Position numbers and translations under genes: made by a program
Part shown: one piece after another, positions 17,097 to 25,735 of the stretch
Layout: every line of letters begins with the position of its first letter
How positions within the stretch are numbered: the stretch's first letter is position 1
The notes under the pieces: generated by a model
Told to the model about the DNA's origin: nothing
Seen by the model: only the letters and a program-made list of their open reading frames with translations
Database searches by the model: none
Assembly: GCA_963780805.1 (NCBI GenBank)
Contig: CAWADP010000009.1
Location: 868,001 to 932,000, forward strand
Length of the DNA: 64,000 bases
Source: JASHVB01 sp963780805
GTDB taxonomy: Bacteria; Pseudomonadota; Alphaproteobacteria; Acetobacterales; Acetobacteraceae
Direction of reading: 5' to 3'

Positions 17097-18048
17097 GTGG
17101 GGCCACACACTGGCCTTGACCGCCGTTCCCTCCTCGGCATCGCCGCGGCGATATCGGTTGCCTCCCAGGCGCAGGCCCAACCCACCCCGCAGGTCATCGA
17201 CCTGTGGCCCGCCGCGCCACCGGACGGCGCCGGGCCGCACGGTCCGGAGCAAGTCGGCACCAATGGCTCCATTACGAATGTTTCGCGCCCGCGGCTCCTG
17301 GCCTATGGCCCGGCGAAACCCAACGGCACCGCGATCGTCGTGATTTCGGGCGGTGGCTACGCCCATATCGAGGCGGGCAAGGAAAGCACGCCCGCCTGCC
17401 GCTGGCTGCAATCCATCGGCGCCACGGCGTTCGAGCTGATCTATCGCCTGCCCGGTGAAGGCTGGTCGCGCAACGCGCCGTTCCAGGATGGCCAGCGCGC
17501 GATGCGCATCGTGCGCGCCCATGCGGGGTCATACGAGATCAACCCGGCGCGGATCGGGGTGATTGGATTCTCGGCCGGCGGGCATCTCGCCGGCATGATC
17601 TCGGTGCTGCCCGATAAGCCGTTCTACCAGCCGGTGGATGGGGCCGACACGACCTCGGCGCGGCCGGATTTCGCCGGGTTGATCTATCCGGTGCTGACGA
17701 TGATGCCACCCTACGACCACACCCATTCGCGCCGCAGTGTCCTCGGCCTGCACCCGACCGAGGCGGAAAGCGTGGCGTATTCCGTCGAACGCCACGTGGA
17801 CGCGCGCACTCCGCCGACGTTCCTGGCCCAGGCCGCCGACGATCCGATCTCCCCGGTCGAGAACAGCGTGATGATGTTTCAGGCGCTGCGTGGCGCCCGG
17901 GTGCCCGCGGAGCTGCATATCTTTCAATCGGGCCGCCACGGCTGGGGCATGGGCCCGCCGAACTCCGAAACCCGCATTTGGCCGGGACCTGTTCTCCAAC
18001 TGGGCGGCGCACAATGGGTTCCTTCCGCCGCTGCCGCCGAACGGATAG
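17097..18048 (+). CDS. Exported alpha/beta hydrolase (BD-FAE/xylan-esterase-like), +1 frameshift near the 3' end
   Basis: Begins at a GTG one base after the ABC transporter stop, with GGGAG upstream. The N-terminus LDRRSLLGIAAAISVASQAQA looks like a Tat signal peptide, so it acts in the periplasm. Hydrolase motifs are IVVISGGGYAHIEAGKE (oxyanion region), IGFSAGGHLAG (nucleophile Ser), DDPISPVENS (Asp region) and SGRHGWGM (His), as in secreted carbohydrate or acyl esterases. The normal ending DLFSNWAAHNGFLPPLPPNG is in the +1 frame after ggccgggac at about 17983-17991, where one G too many is present. The literal frame reads on into the next gene as an artificial 600-residue fusion. Confidence 0.85.
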
Positions 18049-18116
18049 CGAGCCGCTTTGCCGGCCTCGCCGCATCATGCCACGCTGCGGCGAGCAACGG
18101 TTCGGAGGTATCCACC

Positions 18117-18899
18117 ATGGACAAGCCCACCATGGACGAGCAAAGCATCCAGCAAGCGGCCGCGACGCTGGTACAGGCTCGGCGAACGATGCAACCGATT
18201 GCGAACCTGCCGGACGCGTGCCGTCCCGCCACCGTGGCCGACGCGCACGCCATCCAGGATGCAACTACAGCTGCCTTGGGCAAGGCGGTCGGCGCCTACA
18301 AGGCGAACGCTCCGGCCGATGGCGAACCGAACCGCGGCGTCATTTACGAGGGCACGATCCACGCCAGCCCCGCGCGCATGCCGGTCGCGGACGTACCGGC
18401 CTGCGGCGTGGAAGGCGAGGTCGCGTTCATCTTCCGCCGCGACCTGCCGCCGCGCGCCCGGCCCTATACGCGCGACGAAGTTTCCGTCGTGGTCGATCCG
18501 TTGCCGGCGATCGAGGTGGTGAACAGCCGCTTCGGCCCCCGCGCGCTCGACCGCCGCGCGACGTCCAACCTGGAGGTGCTTGCCGACTCCACCAGCAACG
18601 GTGGGTTCGTGCACGCCACGCCGGTGGCGGACTGGCGCGCGCTGCCGTTGGGCCGGTTGAAAGTCCGCCTGACGGTGAACGGCGAGACGGTGGTTGAGAA
18701 GGAGGGAGGGCATCCGACGGGGGATCCACTCCGGACAGCGGTCTCCCTGGCGAACATGATGCGGGACACGACGGGCGTGCGCGCCGGGCAATTCGTGACG
18801 TGTGGATCGTGGACGGGCCTGCGCTTCCTGAAGCCGGGCGATGTGTGCGGCGTGTGGTTTGAAGGCCTGGGCGAGGCGGAGGTGACGTTCACCGGGTAG
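18117..18899 (+). CDS. 2-keto-4-pentenoate hydratase-like protein (FAH superfamily, MhpD type)
   Basis: A 260-residue enzyme of the fumarylacetoacetate-hydrolase superfamily, MhpD branch, which hydrates 2-hydroxy-penta-2,4-dienoate-like substrates in catechol meta-cleavage, using a divalent metal. Features are ATVADAHAIQDATTAALG, VGAYKANAP, the metal-site Glu stretch GVEGEVAFIF, PAIEVVNSRF, LADSTSNGGFVHA and VTCGSWTGLRFLKPGD near the end. The start at 18117 has GGAGG nine bases upstream. A longer reading through the upstream esterase depends on a frameshift and is rejected. The physiological substrate is unclear. Confidence 0.85.
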   Translation: MDKPTMDEQSIQQAAATLVQARRTMQPIANLPDACRPATVADAHAIQDATTAALGKAVGAYKANAPADGEPNRGVIYEGTIHASPARMPVADVPACGVEGEVAFIFRRDLPPRARPYTRDEVSVVVDPLPAIEVVNSRFGPRALDRRATSNLEVLADSTSNGGFVHATPVADWRALPLGRLKVRLTVNGETVVEKEGGHPTGDPLRTAVSLANMMRDTTGVRAGQFVTCGSWTGLRFLKPGDVCGVWFEGLGEAEVTFTG

Positions 18900-18988
18900 G
18901 AGCGCTGCGTAGCCTGTTGGGAGGGTCGATGCTTCGGGTGCTGCCGACCTGCGTCGGCAAGACGATGTGGGGCACCGGAAGCGCTGTC

Positions 18989-20050
18989 CTACGCGTTGAC
19001 CAGCACGTTCTCCGGCCGCGGTGGGAGTTCGCCACGTTCGACGCGCAGCACCTGGCGCGTGATCATCGCGTTGGTCGGCGCCGGGACGCCGACCTGCGCA
19101 CCCTCATCCGCGATGAAGCCATTCATCAACTCGATCTCGGTGCGGCGGCCCTTGGCCATGTCCTGCGCCATCGACGGACGCTGGTACGGCGCCCGCCCAC
19201 CGCCCTCGGCGGCGGAGAGCAACAGGCCCTCGATTTCACCCGTCGCGCCGCAGTCGTCTTCCGACGCGCGGGCCAGTGTCTCCGGCGGCAGCGCCCCCAC
19301 TTTGCCCAGCTTGTAGCCCAGCGCCTGGCCGACTCGCACCGCCTCGCCGCCGAGCTTGATGCAGACGCGGCGCACCGCATCGTGCCTGTCGCGTTCGTTG
19401 CCGCCCATGCCGGTGGCGGCGGAAACACCATTGCGCATCGCATTGACGCAGAGCTTGGTCCAGCGCTCACCCCATAGATTGCCGGTGGCCTTGGCGTTGT
19501 CCACGTCGTTCAAGATCGCGGCGATCGCTTCCGCGCGCCGGGTGATGCGCCCGTTCGGTTCGCCGACATAGAACCCGACGGCGTCGGGCCGCTTCATATA
19601 GCCGCGGCGGATGTGGCCGGGTTCGTACAGATCGACGCCCACGCCGCCGCCAACGATCACGCCCAGCGTGCGCCCCCAGCCGACCACCGAGGCGACGCGC
19701 TCCTCGTTGATGCAGTTCTGCATCGACACCACGCAGCCGGCGGGTGCGAGATACTGGCGGATCATCTGGGTCGCCCAGATGGTGTCGTACGACTTTACCG
19801 AGATGAACGCGATGTCGATCGGGCGCTGCTTCGCCAGCGCCTGCACTTCGGTCAGGTGCAGGACGGGGACCCGCACTGTGCGGCGCTCGGCTTCGGTCAT
19901 GCCGTAGAGGTTCATGCCGTTGGCACGGATCGCCTCCACATGAGCGGGCCATGGGTCGATCAGCGTCACGTCGTGCCCCGCTTGCGCGAGGTTTGCGCCG
20001 ACATAGCCGCCCACTGCCCCGGCGCCGACGATGGCGATGCGTGGTTCCAT
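18989..20050 (-). CDS. 2-dehydropantoate 2-reductase family protein (PanE/ApbA-like)
   Basis: A 353-residue NAD(P)-dependent reductase. The N-terminal Rossmann motif is IAIVGAGAVGGYVGANLAQAG; VKSYDT, VVSMQNCINEE and the C-terminal helical domain (KLCVNAMRNGVSA, catalytic Lys region) follow the ketopantoate reductase pattern. It is about 50 residues longer than E. coli PanE and has no pan genes around it, so it may act on another 2-oxo acid. GGGAGGA precedes the ATG. It is transcribed against the surrounding + strand genes. Confidence 0.85.
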   Translation of the reverse strand: MEPRIAIVGAGAVGGYVGANLAQAGHDVTLIDPWPAHVEAIRANGMNLYGMTEAERRTVRVPVLHLTEVQALAKQRPIDIAFISVKSYDTIWATQMIRQYLAPAGCVVSMQNCINEERVASVVGWGRTLGVIVGGGVGVDLYEPGHIRRGYMKRPDAVGFYVGEPNGRITRRAEAIAAILNDVDNAKATGNLWGERWTKLCVNAMRNGVSAATGMGGNERDRHDAVRRVCIKLGGEAVRVGQALGYKLGKVGALPPETLARASEDDCGATGEIEGLLLSAAEGGGRAPYQRPSMAQDMAKGRRTEIELMNGFIADEGAQVGVPAPTNAMITRQVLRVERGELPPRPENVLVNA

Positions 20051-20205
20051 GCCTGGTGTTCCTCCCGGTCGATCGGTCTGCGCCGCCCTAGGGGCGTAGC
20101 AGGATCACCTTAGCGGGATCGCACCGGTGGGCAACCGCGGACGGCGCCTGTGCATTGCAAGCCAGACCCTATGGCCTTTCTGGCTTTGGGGGACTCACCC
20201 TCGCA

Positions 20206-20364
20206 AAGAGCAATCTCCCGCGAGTGACATGTGCACTCCAGGGGAGATTGCTTCGCTGCGCTCGGGGAGATTGCTTCGCTGCGCTCGGGGAGATTGCTTC
20301 GCTGCGCTCGGGGAGATTGCTTCGCTGCGCTCGGCGCGATTGCTTCGCTGCGCTCAAAATGACA
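20206..20364. repeat. Family A element with its right arm amplified as 23-bp tandem units
   Basis: The units ggggagattgcttcgctgcg + ctc begin at 20241, 20264, 20287, 20310 and 20333 (the last slightly changed), each copying the right arm of family A. The part to the left (gcaatctcccgcgagtgaca at ~20211-20230) is the element's left arm and loop. It lies between two minus-strand genes and encodes nothing convincing. Confidence 0.9.
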
Positions 20365-20431
20365 GCGGCGAAGCGCTTCCACCCGTCAGCGTGACGACGT
20401 CCGGAATCCCGCGTGGGTGCCTGGTCCCCGC

Positions 20432-21697
20432 CTATGCAAACGACTCCGTCATCGCGGAGTACACCAGTGTCCGCAGATCGCGCCGCAGCGTCAGACGGAC
20501 GTCGCTGCCCATCACCTGGGTCATGAAGACCACTGCCAGATCCTCCTTCGGATCGATCCAGAAGGCAGTGGACGCGGCGCCGCCCCAGAAGAACTCGCCC
20601 ACAGTCCCCGGCACGCGAGTCTTTGCCACGTTGATATTCACACCGCAGCCGATCGAGAATCCGATGCCGGAATATCCGGCCTCGCTGAAGGTCCCGGGTG
20701 GTGCCATGTCGGCCAGTTCCTGGTTGCCGGGCAGATGGTTCAGGCTGAACAGGGCGACGGTCTTGGGACTGAGGATCTGGACGCCGTCCAGCGTGCCGCC
20801 TCCCAGCATCATACGGCAGAAGCGCATGTAGTCATGCGCCGTCGCCACCAGGCCACCGCCGCCGGATTCAAGTTTTGGCGGTGCCGCATAGGTACTTTTG
20901 CCGGCATCGTCCTGCACTTGCAGTCCACCGCCCGCGCGCGGCTGGTAGCAGGACGTGAAGCGCTCGGTCTTCTCCGGCGGACACCAGAAGGCGGTGTCCT
21001 GCATGCCCAATGGTTCGAACAGCCGCGTGCGCAGGAACTCGCCAAAGGTCATGCCGCTGAACTTCTGCACCAGGTAGCCCAGCACGTCGATCGCCACCGA
21101 GTAGTTCCACGCGGTCCCTGGCGAAAACTCCAGCGGCAGACCGGACAATTGATCGATCATGCCGTTCAGGCCGCCCTCGGTGTTATGGCCGGCGAGCAGC
21201 AGGCGGCGGTAGGCCGCATCGACCGCTGTCCGGTTCAGGAAGCCGTAGGTCAGCCCCGACGTATGTGTCGCCAGGTCGATCACCTTCATCGGCCGTCCCG
21301 GCGGCGTGGTGATGTAGGCGGACTGGCCGGTGGGAGCGATGCCGGGCATCCCGGTCGCGTAAACGCCAAGATTCTTCCACGAAGGGATGTGGGTGGCGAC
21401 GTCGTCATCCAGGCCGAGCATGCCCTCCTCGACCAGCATCATCAATGCGACGGCGGTGATCGGCTTGCTCATGGAGTAGATGCGGAAGATTGCGTCATCC
21501 CGCATCGGTTTGTTGCGTTCCACGTCGATGTGGCCAGCCATGCCGGTGTGAACCAGCGCGCCGCGCCGGTACACCATAGTCAGCGAACCCGGCAGCCGGC
21601 CGGTATCGACGTAACGACGCTTCATAACGTCGTCCAGGCGCGCCAGCCTGGCCGCCGACATGCCAACCGATTCCGCCTTTGCCATCGCCGTCTCCAT
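20432..21697 (-). CDS. Serine hydrolase, beta-lactamase class C / esterase EstB family
   Basis: A 421-residue enzyme of the class C beta-lactamase-like superfamily, with the catalytic SxxK as SMSK (within IFRIYSMSKPITAVALM), the Tyr motif as NYSVAIDVLG, HTSGLTYGF, and a C-terminal FWGGAASTAFWIDP in place of the KTG box. No signal peptide is seen, so it is probably a cytoplasmic ester hydrolase, not an antibiotic-resistance enzyme. The start may be 21697 or the Met four codons later. Substrate unknown. Confidence 0.88.
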   Translation of the reverse strand: METAMAKAESVGMSAARLARLDDVMKRRYVDTGRLPGSLTMVYRRGALVHTGMAGHIDVERNKPMRDDAIFRIYSMSKPITAVALMMLVEEGMLGLDDDVATHIPSWKNLGVYATGMPGIAPTGQSAYITTPPGRPMKVIDLATHTSGLTYGFLNRTAVDAAYRRLLLAGHNTEGGLNGMIDQLSGLPLEFSPGTAWNYSVAIDVLGYLVQKFSGMTFGEFLRTRLFEPLGMQDTAFWCPPEKTERFTSCYQPRAGGGLQVQDDAGKSTYAAPPKLESGGGGLVATAHDYMRFCRMMLGGGTLDGVQILSPKTVALFSLNHLPGNQELADMAPPGTFSEAGYSGIGFSIGCGVNINVAKTRVPGTVGEFFWGGAASTAFWIDPKEDLAVVFMTQVMGSDVRLTLRRDLRTLVYSAMTESFA

Positions 21698-21798
21698 CCG
21701 TTGCTGTCTGCTATCAGGATAGCGGCTTGCTGCCAGCGCGTCACATACGGCGGCTGGTTACGGCGATGGTCTCCGGAAGGATATCCGCGGCGCCGCGT

Positions 21799-23184
21799 TT
21801 ACGCTGTTCCCGGCCGAGCCGCCGGCGACACCGGTATTGGTTCGTCCAGCGTATCCGGCAACGGCAGGCCGTTGGTCTCCGGCAGGAACGGCGCAGCGAC
21901 CACGCCGAGCAGAAAGAACAAGCCGACGATGGTCGCGGCGGGGCCGAAGCCGCCGAGGCCGACGATCAGCGTGCCCGCGATCAGCGGCCCGGCCGCCGCC
22001 ACCCAGCGCGGTGCGTTGAAGCAGAACGCCACCGCGGTGCCGCGCATGCGCGTTGGGAACAGTTCCGGCAGCCAGACCGGTGCCCAGGCCCAGATGCCGC
22101 CGCTGAAGAATCCAAAGACGGTGACTGCTGTCAGCAGCGCCCACATCTGATGGGTCCACAGATAGACCACCGGCGTAAGGATCAGCGACATCGCGTACCA
22201 CAGCATCGTCGTCGGCTTGCGGCCGATCGCATCGGCGAGGAAGCCCAGGCTGATGAAGCCAAAGATCTGGATGCCGGTGTAAAGCAGTCCGGCGATCGCG
22301 GCGTAGTGCGGCGCCGACAGACCTTGCGTGGCGGCGACATGCGCGACGTAGGTCGGCACGAACGTGGCGACGCCCCAGAAGCCAAAAGTTACCGACAGCA
22401 TCAGCACCGATGCCGCGATCAGCCGGCCGCGGACGCTGCGTTCCATGAACAGATCGGTCACCGTGAAGCGGGCCAGCGCCGCATGCTCTCCGGCCAACGC
22501 GGCACCGCTGCGGCGCATGGCCTGGGCCGTGCGGCGGCGCTCATGCGAATGCTCCCAGCGCGGCGATTCCGGCACGCTGCGCCAGATCCACAAGGTGACG
22601 AGGGCCGGCAGCACGCCGACCAGGTACATCCAGCGCCATGCATTCGGTCCAAGCCCGCCGATCGCCAGCCATATCAACGAGGCGAGCAGGCCGCCGATGC
22701 CGGCTCCGGATTGCAGCAGGCCGCCGCCTTTGCCGCGGGCGTGATCGGGCCAGAGTTCGGAAACGATCGATGCACCGGTTGCCCATTCGGAACCGATCCC
22801 GACGCCGACGAGGAAGCGCAGGACGGCGAAGGATTCCCAGTTCCAGGCCACCGCGCTCAAGCCCGTGGTCAGCGAGTAGGCGAGGATGGTCAGCACCATG
22901 GTGCGCTTGCGGCCGATATAGTCGGCGATGATGCCGCCGATCACGCCGCCGGTCGCCCATCCGAACACGGTCGCTGCGAGGACATATCCGGCATAGCGCG
23001 GGACCTCTCCGCCGCCGTTGGCGGCCAGCAATTGGTGCACCGCAAATCCGACGGTCAAGAACAGTGCATAGATTTCGAAACCATCGAACAGCCAGGCAAT
23101 GTTGGCGGCGATCAGGACGCGCCATTGCTCGCGATTAAGGTTGCGATACCACGGCTCGGTCGCATCGCTCCGAGTGGTGTTCAT
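21799..23184 (-). CDS. MFS transporter, sugar/aromatic-acid:H+ symporter-like
   Basis: A 461-residue inner-membrane carrier with about 12 hydrophobic helices. MFS signatures are GGIIADYIGRKRTMVL in the loop between helices 2 and 3 and GFLADAIGRKPTTMLW in the second half; RFLVGVGIGSEWATG follows helix 4. This places it with the organic-acid/aromatic-acid symporters (AAHS or SV2-like). The start at 23184 is preceded by GGGAGGC on the minus strand; longer in-frame starts add an Arg-rich stretch with no family support. Substrate unknown. Confidence 0.88.
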   Translation of the reverse strand: MNTTRSDATEPWYRNLNREQWRVLIAANIAWLFDGFEIYALFLTVGFAVHQLLAANGGGEVPRYAGYVLAATVFGWATGGVIGGIIADYIGRKRTMVLTILAYSLTTGLSAVAWNWESFAVLRFLVGVGIGSEWATGASIVSELWPDHARGKGGGLLQSGAGIGGLLASLIWLAIGGLGPNAWRWMYLVGVLPALVTLWIWRSVPESPRWEHSHERRRTAQAMRRSGAALAGEHAALARFTVTDLFMERSVRGRLIAASVLMLSVTFGFWGVATFVPTYVAHVAATQGLSAPHYAAIAGLLYTGIQIFGFISLGFLADAIGRKPTTMLWYAMSLILTPVVYLWTHQMWALLTAVTVFGFFSGGIWAWAPVWLPELFPTRMRGTAVAFCFNAPRWVAAAGPLIAGTLIVGLGGFGPAATIVGLFFLLGVVAAPFLPETNGLPLPDTLDEPIPVSPAARPGTA

Positions 23185-23366
23185 CAGGAAAGCCTCCCAA
23201 GTGTTTGTCGCCTTGCTCATTTGCGGCGAGGCGTGCGGGCAGCATAGGACAGGGCGGTACCGCGATCGAGTCAAAGTTCTTTGCCGCGGCCTGGCTCGAG
23301 GCCGGTTGCGGGCTGGATCATGGCGGAACCGCGAAGTTGGACCTTTACAAACCGGCCGGTTCGGAC

Positions 23367-23465
23367 ATGGATGCGCCCCCCCATGGATGCGCGCCACATG
23401 GATGCGCCCCCCATGGATGCGACCCGTTTGCCGCCCCGGCGGCCCCTAGCAGGACCAGAGCATGA
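23367..23465 (+). CDS. Possible leader ORF with (PHGCA) repeats ahead of the aminotransferase
   Basis: An ATG at 23367 opens a 32-residue frame starting MDAPPHGCAPHGCAPHGCDP. Its TGA (23463-23465) overlaps the ATG of the aminotransferase (ATGA). The DNA is a tandem array of about 15-bp units (catggatgcgcccc) at 23366-23423. No strong SD is seen for the leader itself. It could be a translated leader or only a repeat tract. Confidence 0.35.
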   Translation: MDAPPHGCAPHGCAPHGCDPFAAPAAPSRTRA

Positions 23466-24655
23466 GCACCACGATCGCCAAGCCCCGCGGCCGGCACTTT
23501 TTTGCCAATCCCGGCCCGACCAATATTCCGGACAGCGTGCTGCGGGCGATGGACCGTCCCAGCATCGACTTCAACGACCCCGAGTTCGTGGAAGTCTATG
23601 ACGCCGCCTTCGACGGCGTGAAGCGCGTCCTGCAGACCCGGCACCACCTGTTCATGTACAACGCGTCCGGCCACGGTGCGTGGGAAGCCAGTCTCACCAA
23701 TCTGCTGTCGCCGGGTGATCGGATCATGGTGCTGGAATCGGGGTATTTCTCCGAGGAATGGGCCAACATGGCGCGCAGCCATGGGCTGGACGTGCAGGTG
23801 ATCGAATCCGACTGGCGCCGCGGCGTGGACATCGCCGCGGTGCGCGCCGCGCTGGCTGCCGACCGCAAGCATGCGGTGAAGGCGATCTGCGTGGTGCACA
23901 ACGAGACCGCCACCGGCATGATGTTGCCATTGGACGAAATCCGCGCCGCCATCGACGGCACCAGCCATCCGGCATTGTTCCTGGTGGACACGATCTCGTC
24001 GCTCGGATCGCTGGACTTCCGGATGGACGAATGGAAGATCGACTGCGTGGTCGGCGGCGGCCAGAAGGGGCTGATGCTGCCCACCGGCATGAGCTTTACC
24101 GGTGTATCGGACAAGGGCATGGCGACGCATGCCAACGCGAAATTGAAGCGCTTCTATTTCGACTGGGGGTTGATGGCGAAGCGGGCGCAGAAGAGTTTCA
24201 TTGGCACGTTGCCGGTGAACATGTTCTACGGTCTGCGTGAATCGATTCGGCTGATCGAGGAGGAGGGTCTGCCGAATGTCATCTCCCGCCACACCCGGCT
24301 GGCCGAGGCGACGCGGCGCTGCGTGCAGGTATGGGCAGGCAATAACGGGCCGCAGCTCTACTGCCTGAACCCGTCACGTTATTCCAATTCGGTGACGGCG
24401 GTACTGATGCCGGAGGGCTACGATTCGGAAATCCTGCGCCGTGCCGCGCGGGAGCGGTTCAACGTGTCGCTGGGTGGTGGGTTGGGCAAGCTGGGCGGCA
24501 AGATCTTCCGCATCGGCCACCTGGGCGATCTCAACGAACCGATGCTGCTGGGCGCACTGACCGCGGTGGAGATGGCGCTGCGCATCGAACACATCCCGCA
24601 CGGGCGCGGCGGCGTGGAGGCGGCGATGGCGTATCTGGCGGGGGAGAGCACGTAA
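23462..24655 (+). CDS. Class V PLP aminotransferase (serine/alanine--glyoxylate type)
   Basis: A 397-residue PLP enzyme, family fold type I. It begins RHFFANPGPTNIPDSVLRAM, the typical SgaA/AGXT start. SGHGAWEASLTNLL binds the cofactor phosphate, VVHNETATGM and LFLVDTISSLGSLDF (Asp to pyridine N) follow, and the Schiff-base Lys is in GGGQKGLMLPTG. The likely reaction is glyoxylate + serine or alanine to glycine + hydroxypyruvate or pyruvate. The next gene, a beta-hydroxyacid dehydrogenase, would suit tartronate-semialdehyde/glyoxylate metabolism. The SD is weak (AGGA). Confidence 0.9.
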   Translation: MSTTIAKPRGRHFFANPGPTNIPDSVLRAMDRPSIDFNDPEFVEVYDAAFDGVKRVLQTRHHLFMYNASGHGAWEASLTNLLSPGDRIMVLESGYFSEEWANMARSHGLDVQVIESDWRRGVDIAAVRAALAADRKHAVKAICVVHNETATGMMLPLDEIRAAIDGTSHPALFLVDTISSLGSLDFRMDEWKIDCVVGGGQKGLMLPTGMSFTGVSDKGMATHANAKLKRFYFDWGLMAKRAQKSFIGTLPVNMFYGLRESIRLIEEEGLPNVISRHTRLAEATRRCVQVWAGNNGPQLYCLNPSRYSNSVTAVLMPEGYDSEILRRAARERFNVSLGGGLGKLGGKIFRIGHLGDLNEPMLLGALTAVEMALRIEHIPHGRGGVEAAMAYLAGEST

Positions 24656-24841
24656 GGAATGGTCAGCGCAAACCGACGCGCAAAGCGCGAGCAGGCAATT
24701 GCGACCCAACTCATGATCGGCTGAAGACGTCACGGCGCGGCTATGGCCCCAATCAAAGGCCCTGCCACCGATGCGCCGGCTGCTTTGACACCTCCGCCCG
24801 CGCCGCCCGAAAGTGCCGGCGCTTGCAGGGAGGCAGCGCCG

Positions 24842-25735
24842 ATGTCCGCCATACAGCCTATGTTGCGGCCGATCGCCACCATCGGGTTCATCGGCCTGGG
24901 CGTGATGGGCGAACCGATGTGCGGCCATCTCGCCCGCCGCTCCGGCCGCACCGTGCTGGCGCATGACCTTCGCCCGGAACCGCTGGCCCGGCTGGCGGAC
25001 TTCGGCGTGGCCGCCGCGTCCCCGGCGCAGATGGCCGAGCGCTGCGACCTGATCCTGCTGTCGCTCCCCGACGGCAAGGCGGTGGAGGCGGTGATCGGCG
25101 CGCTGGAACCGTTGCTGGGTCCAGGGCAATGCGTGGTGGATACCAGCACCTCGCCGGTGACGCTGACGCGTGCGATCGGGGCGCGGCTGGCGGCGCGTGG
25201 CGTCGGGTTCGCCGACGCGCCGGTGGCCCGCACGCGCGAGGCGGCGGCGCGCGGCGAGCTTTCCATCATGGTGGGGGCGCCCGAACCGATCTTCGCGCAC
25301 GTCCGCCCAGTGCTGGAGACCATGGGCAGCGACGTGACACATTGCGGCCCGGTCGGCTGCGGCCAGGTGGTGAAGATCCTGAACAACATGCTGGTGTTCC
25401 AGAACGCGCATGCGCTGGCCGAAGCGATCGCTCTCGGCCGTCGCAACGGCGTGCCGGTGGATGTGCTGCTGCCGGCGATGGCGCTGGGATCGGGCGATTC
25501 GTTCGTGCTGCGCAACCATGGCCTGAAGTCGATGCTGCCGCGGACGTTCCCAGAGCATGCGTTCTCCACCCGCTATGCCATGAAGGACCTGTCCTACGCG
25601 CTGGAAATGGCCGACGCCGCGGACATCGCCGTTCCCGGCGCGCAACTGGCAATGCAGCGGCTGCGCGAGGCGGAACGTCAGGGCTACGGCGAGGAGTACC
25701 ATCCGGTGGTCCTGCGGGTGATCGACCCGGCATGA
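24842..25735 (+). CDS. NAD(P)-dependent beta-hydroxyacid dehydrogenase (HIBADH/tartronate-semialdehyde reductase family)
   Basis: A 297-residue oxidoreductase. The Rossmann motif is TIGFIGLGVMGEPMCGHLA; VDTSTSPVT and FADAPVARTREAA form the substrate loop; GPVGCGQVVKILNN carries the catalytic Lys; the C-terminal helix RYAMKDLSYALEMA is family-typical. The start at 24842 is supported by GGGAGG. Its stop overlaps the start of the next gene (ATGA), indicating a two-gene operon. The exact substrate (3-hydroxyisobutyrate, tartronate semialdehyde or another) is open. Confidence 0.9.
   Translation: MSAIQPMLRPIATIGFIGLGVMGEPMCGHLARRSGRTVLAHDLRPEPLARLADFGVAAASPAQMAERCDLILLSLPDGKAVEAVIGALEPLLGPGQCVVDTSTSPVTLTRAIGARLAARGVGFADAPVARTREAAARGELSIMVGAPEPIFAHVRPVLETMGSDVTHCGPVGCGQVVKILNNMLVFQNAHALAEAIALGRRNGVPVDVLLPAMALGSGDSFVLRNHGLKSMLPRTFPEHAFSTRYAMKDLSYALEMADAADIAVPGAQLAMQRLREAERQGYGEEYHPVVLRVIDPA

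Noticed and set aside
17097..18899. 600-residue esterase/hydratase fusion protein
   Set aside because: The esterase ending and its stop are present in the +1 frame, and the hydratase has its own SD and ATG; the fusion comes from a single-base frameshift.
20432..21697. Beta-lactamase resistance gene
   Set aside because: No signal peptide and no KTG box; fits the esterase branch of the superfamily.
20417..22150. 577-residue plus-strand frame
   Set aside because: Antisense to the serine hydrolase and MFS genes, which have strong motifs.
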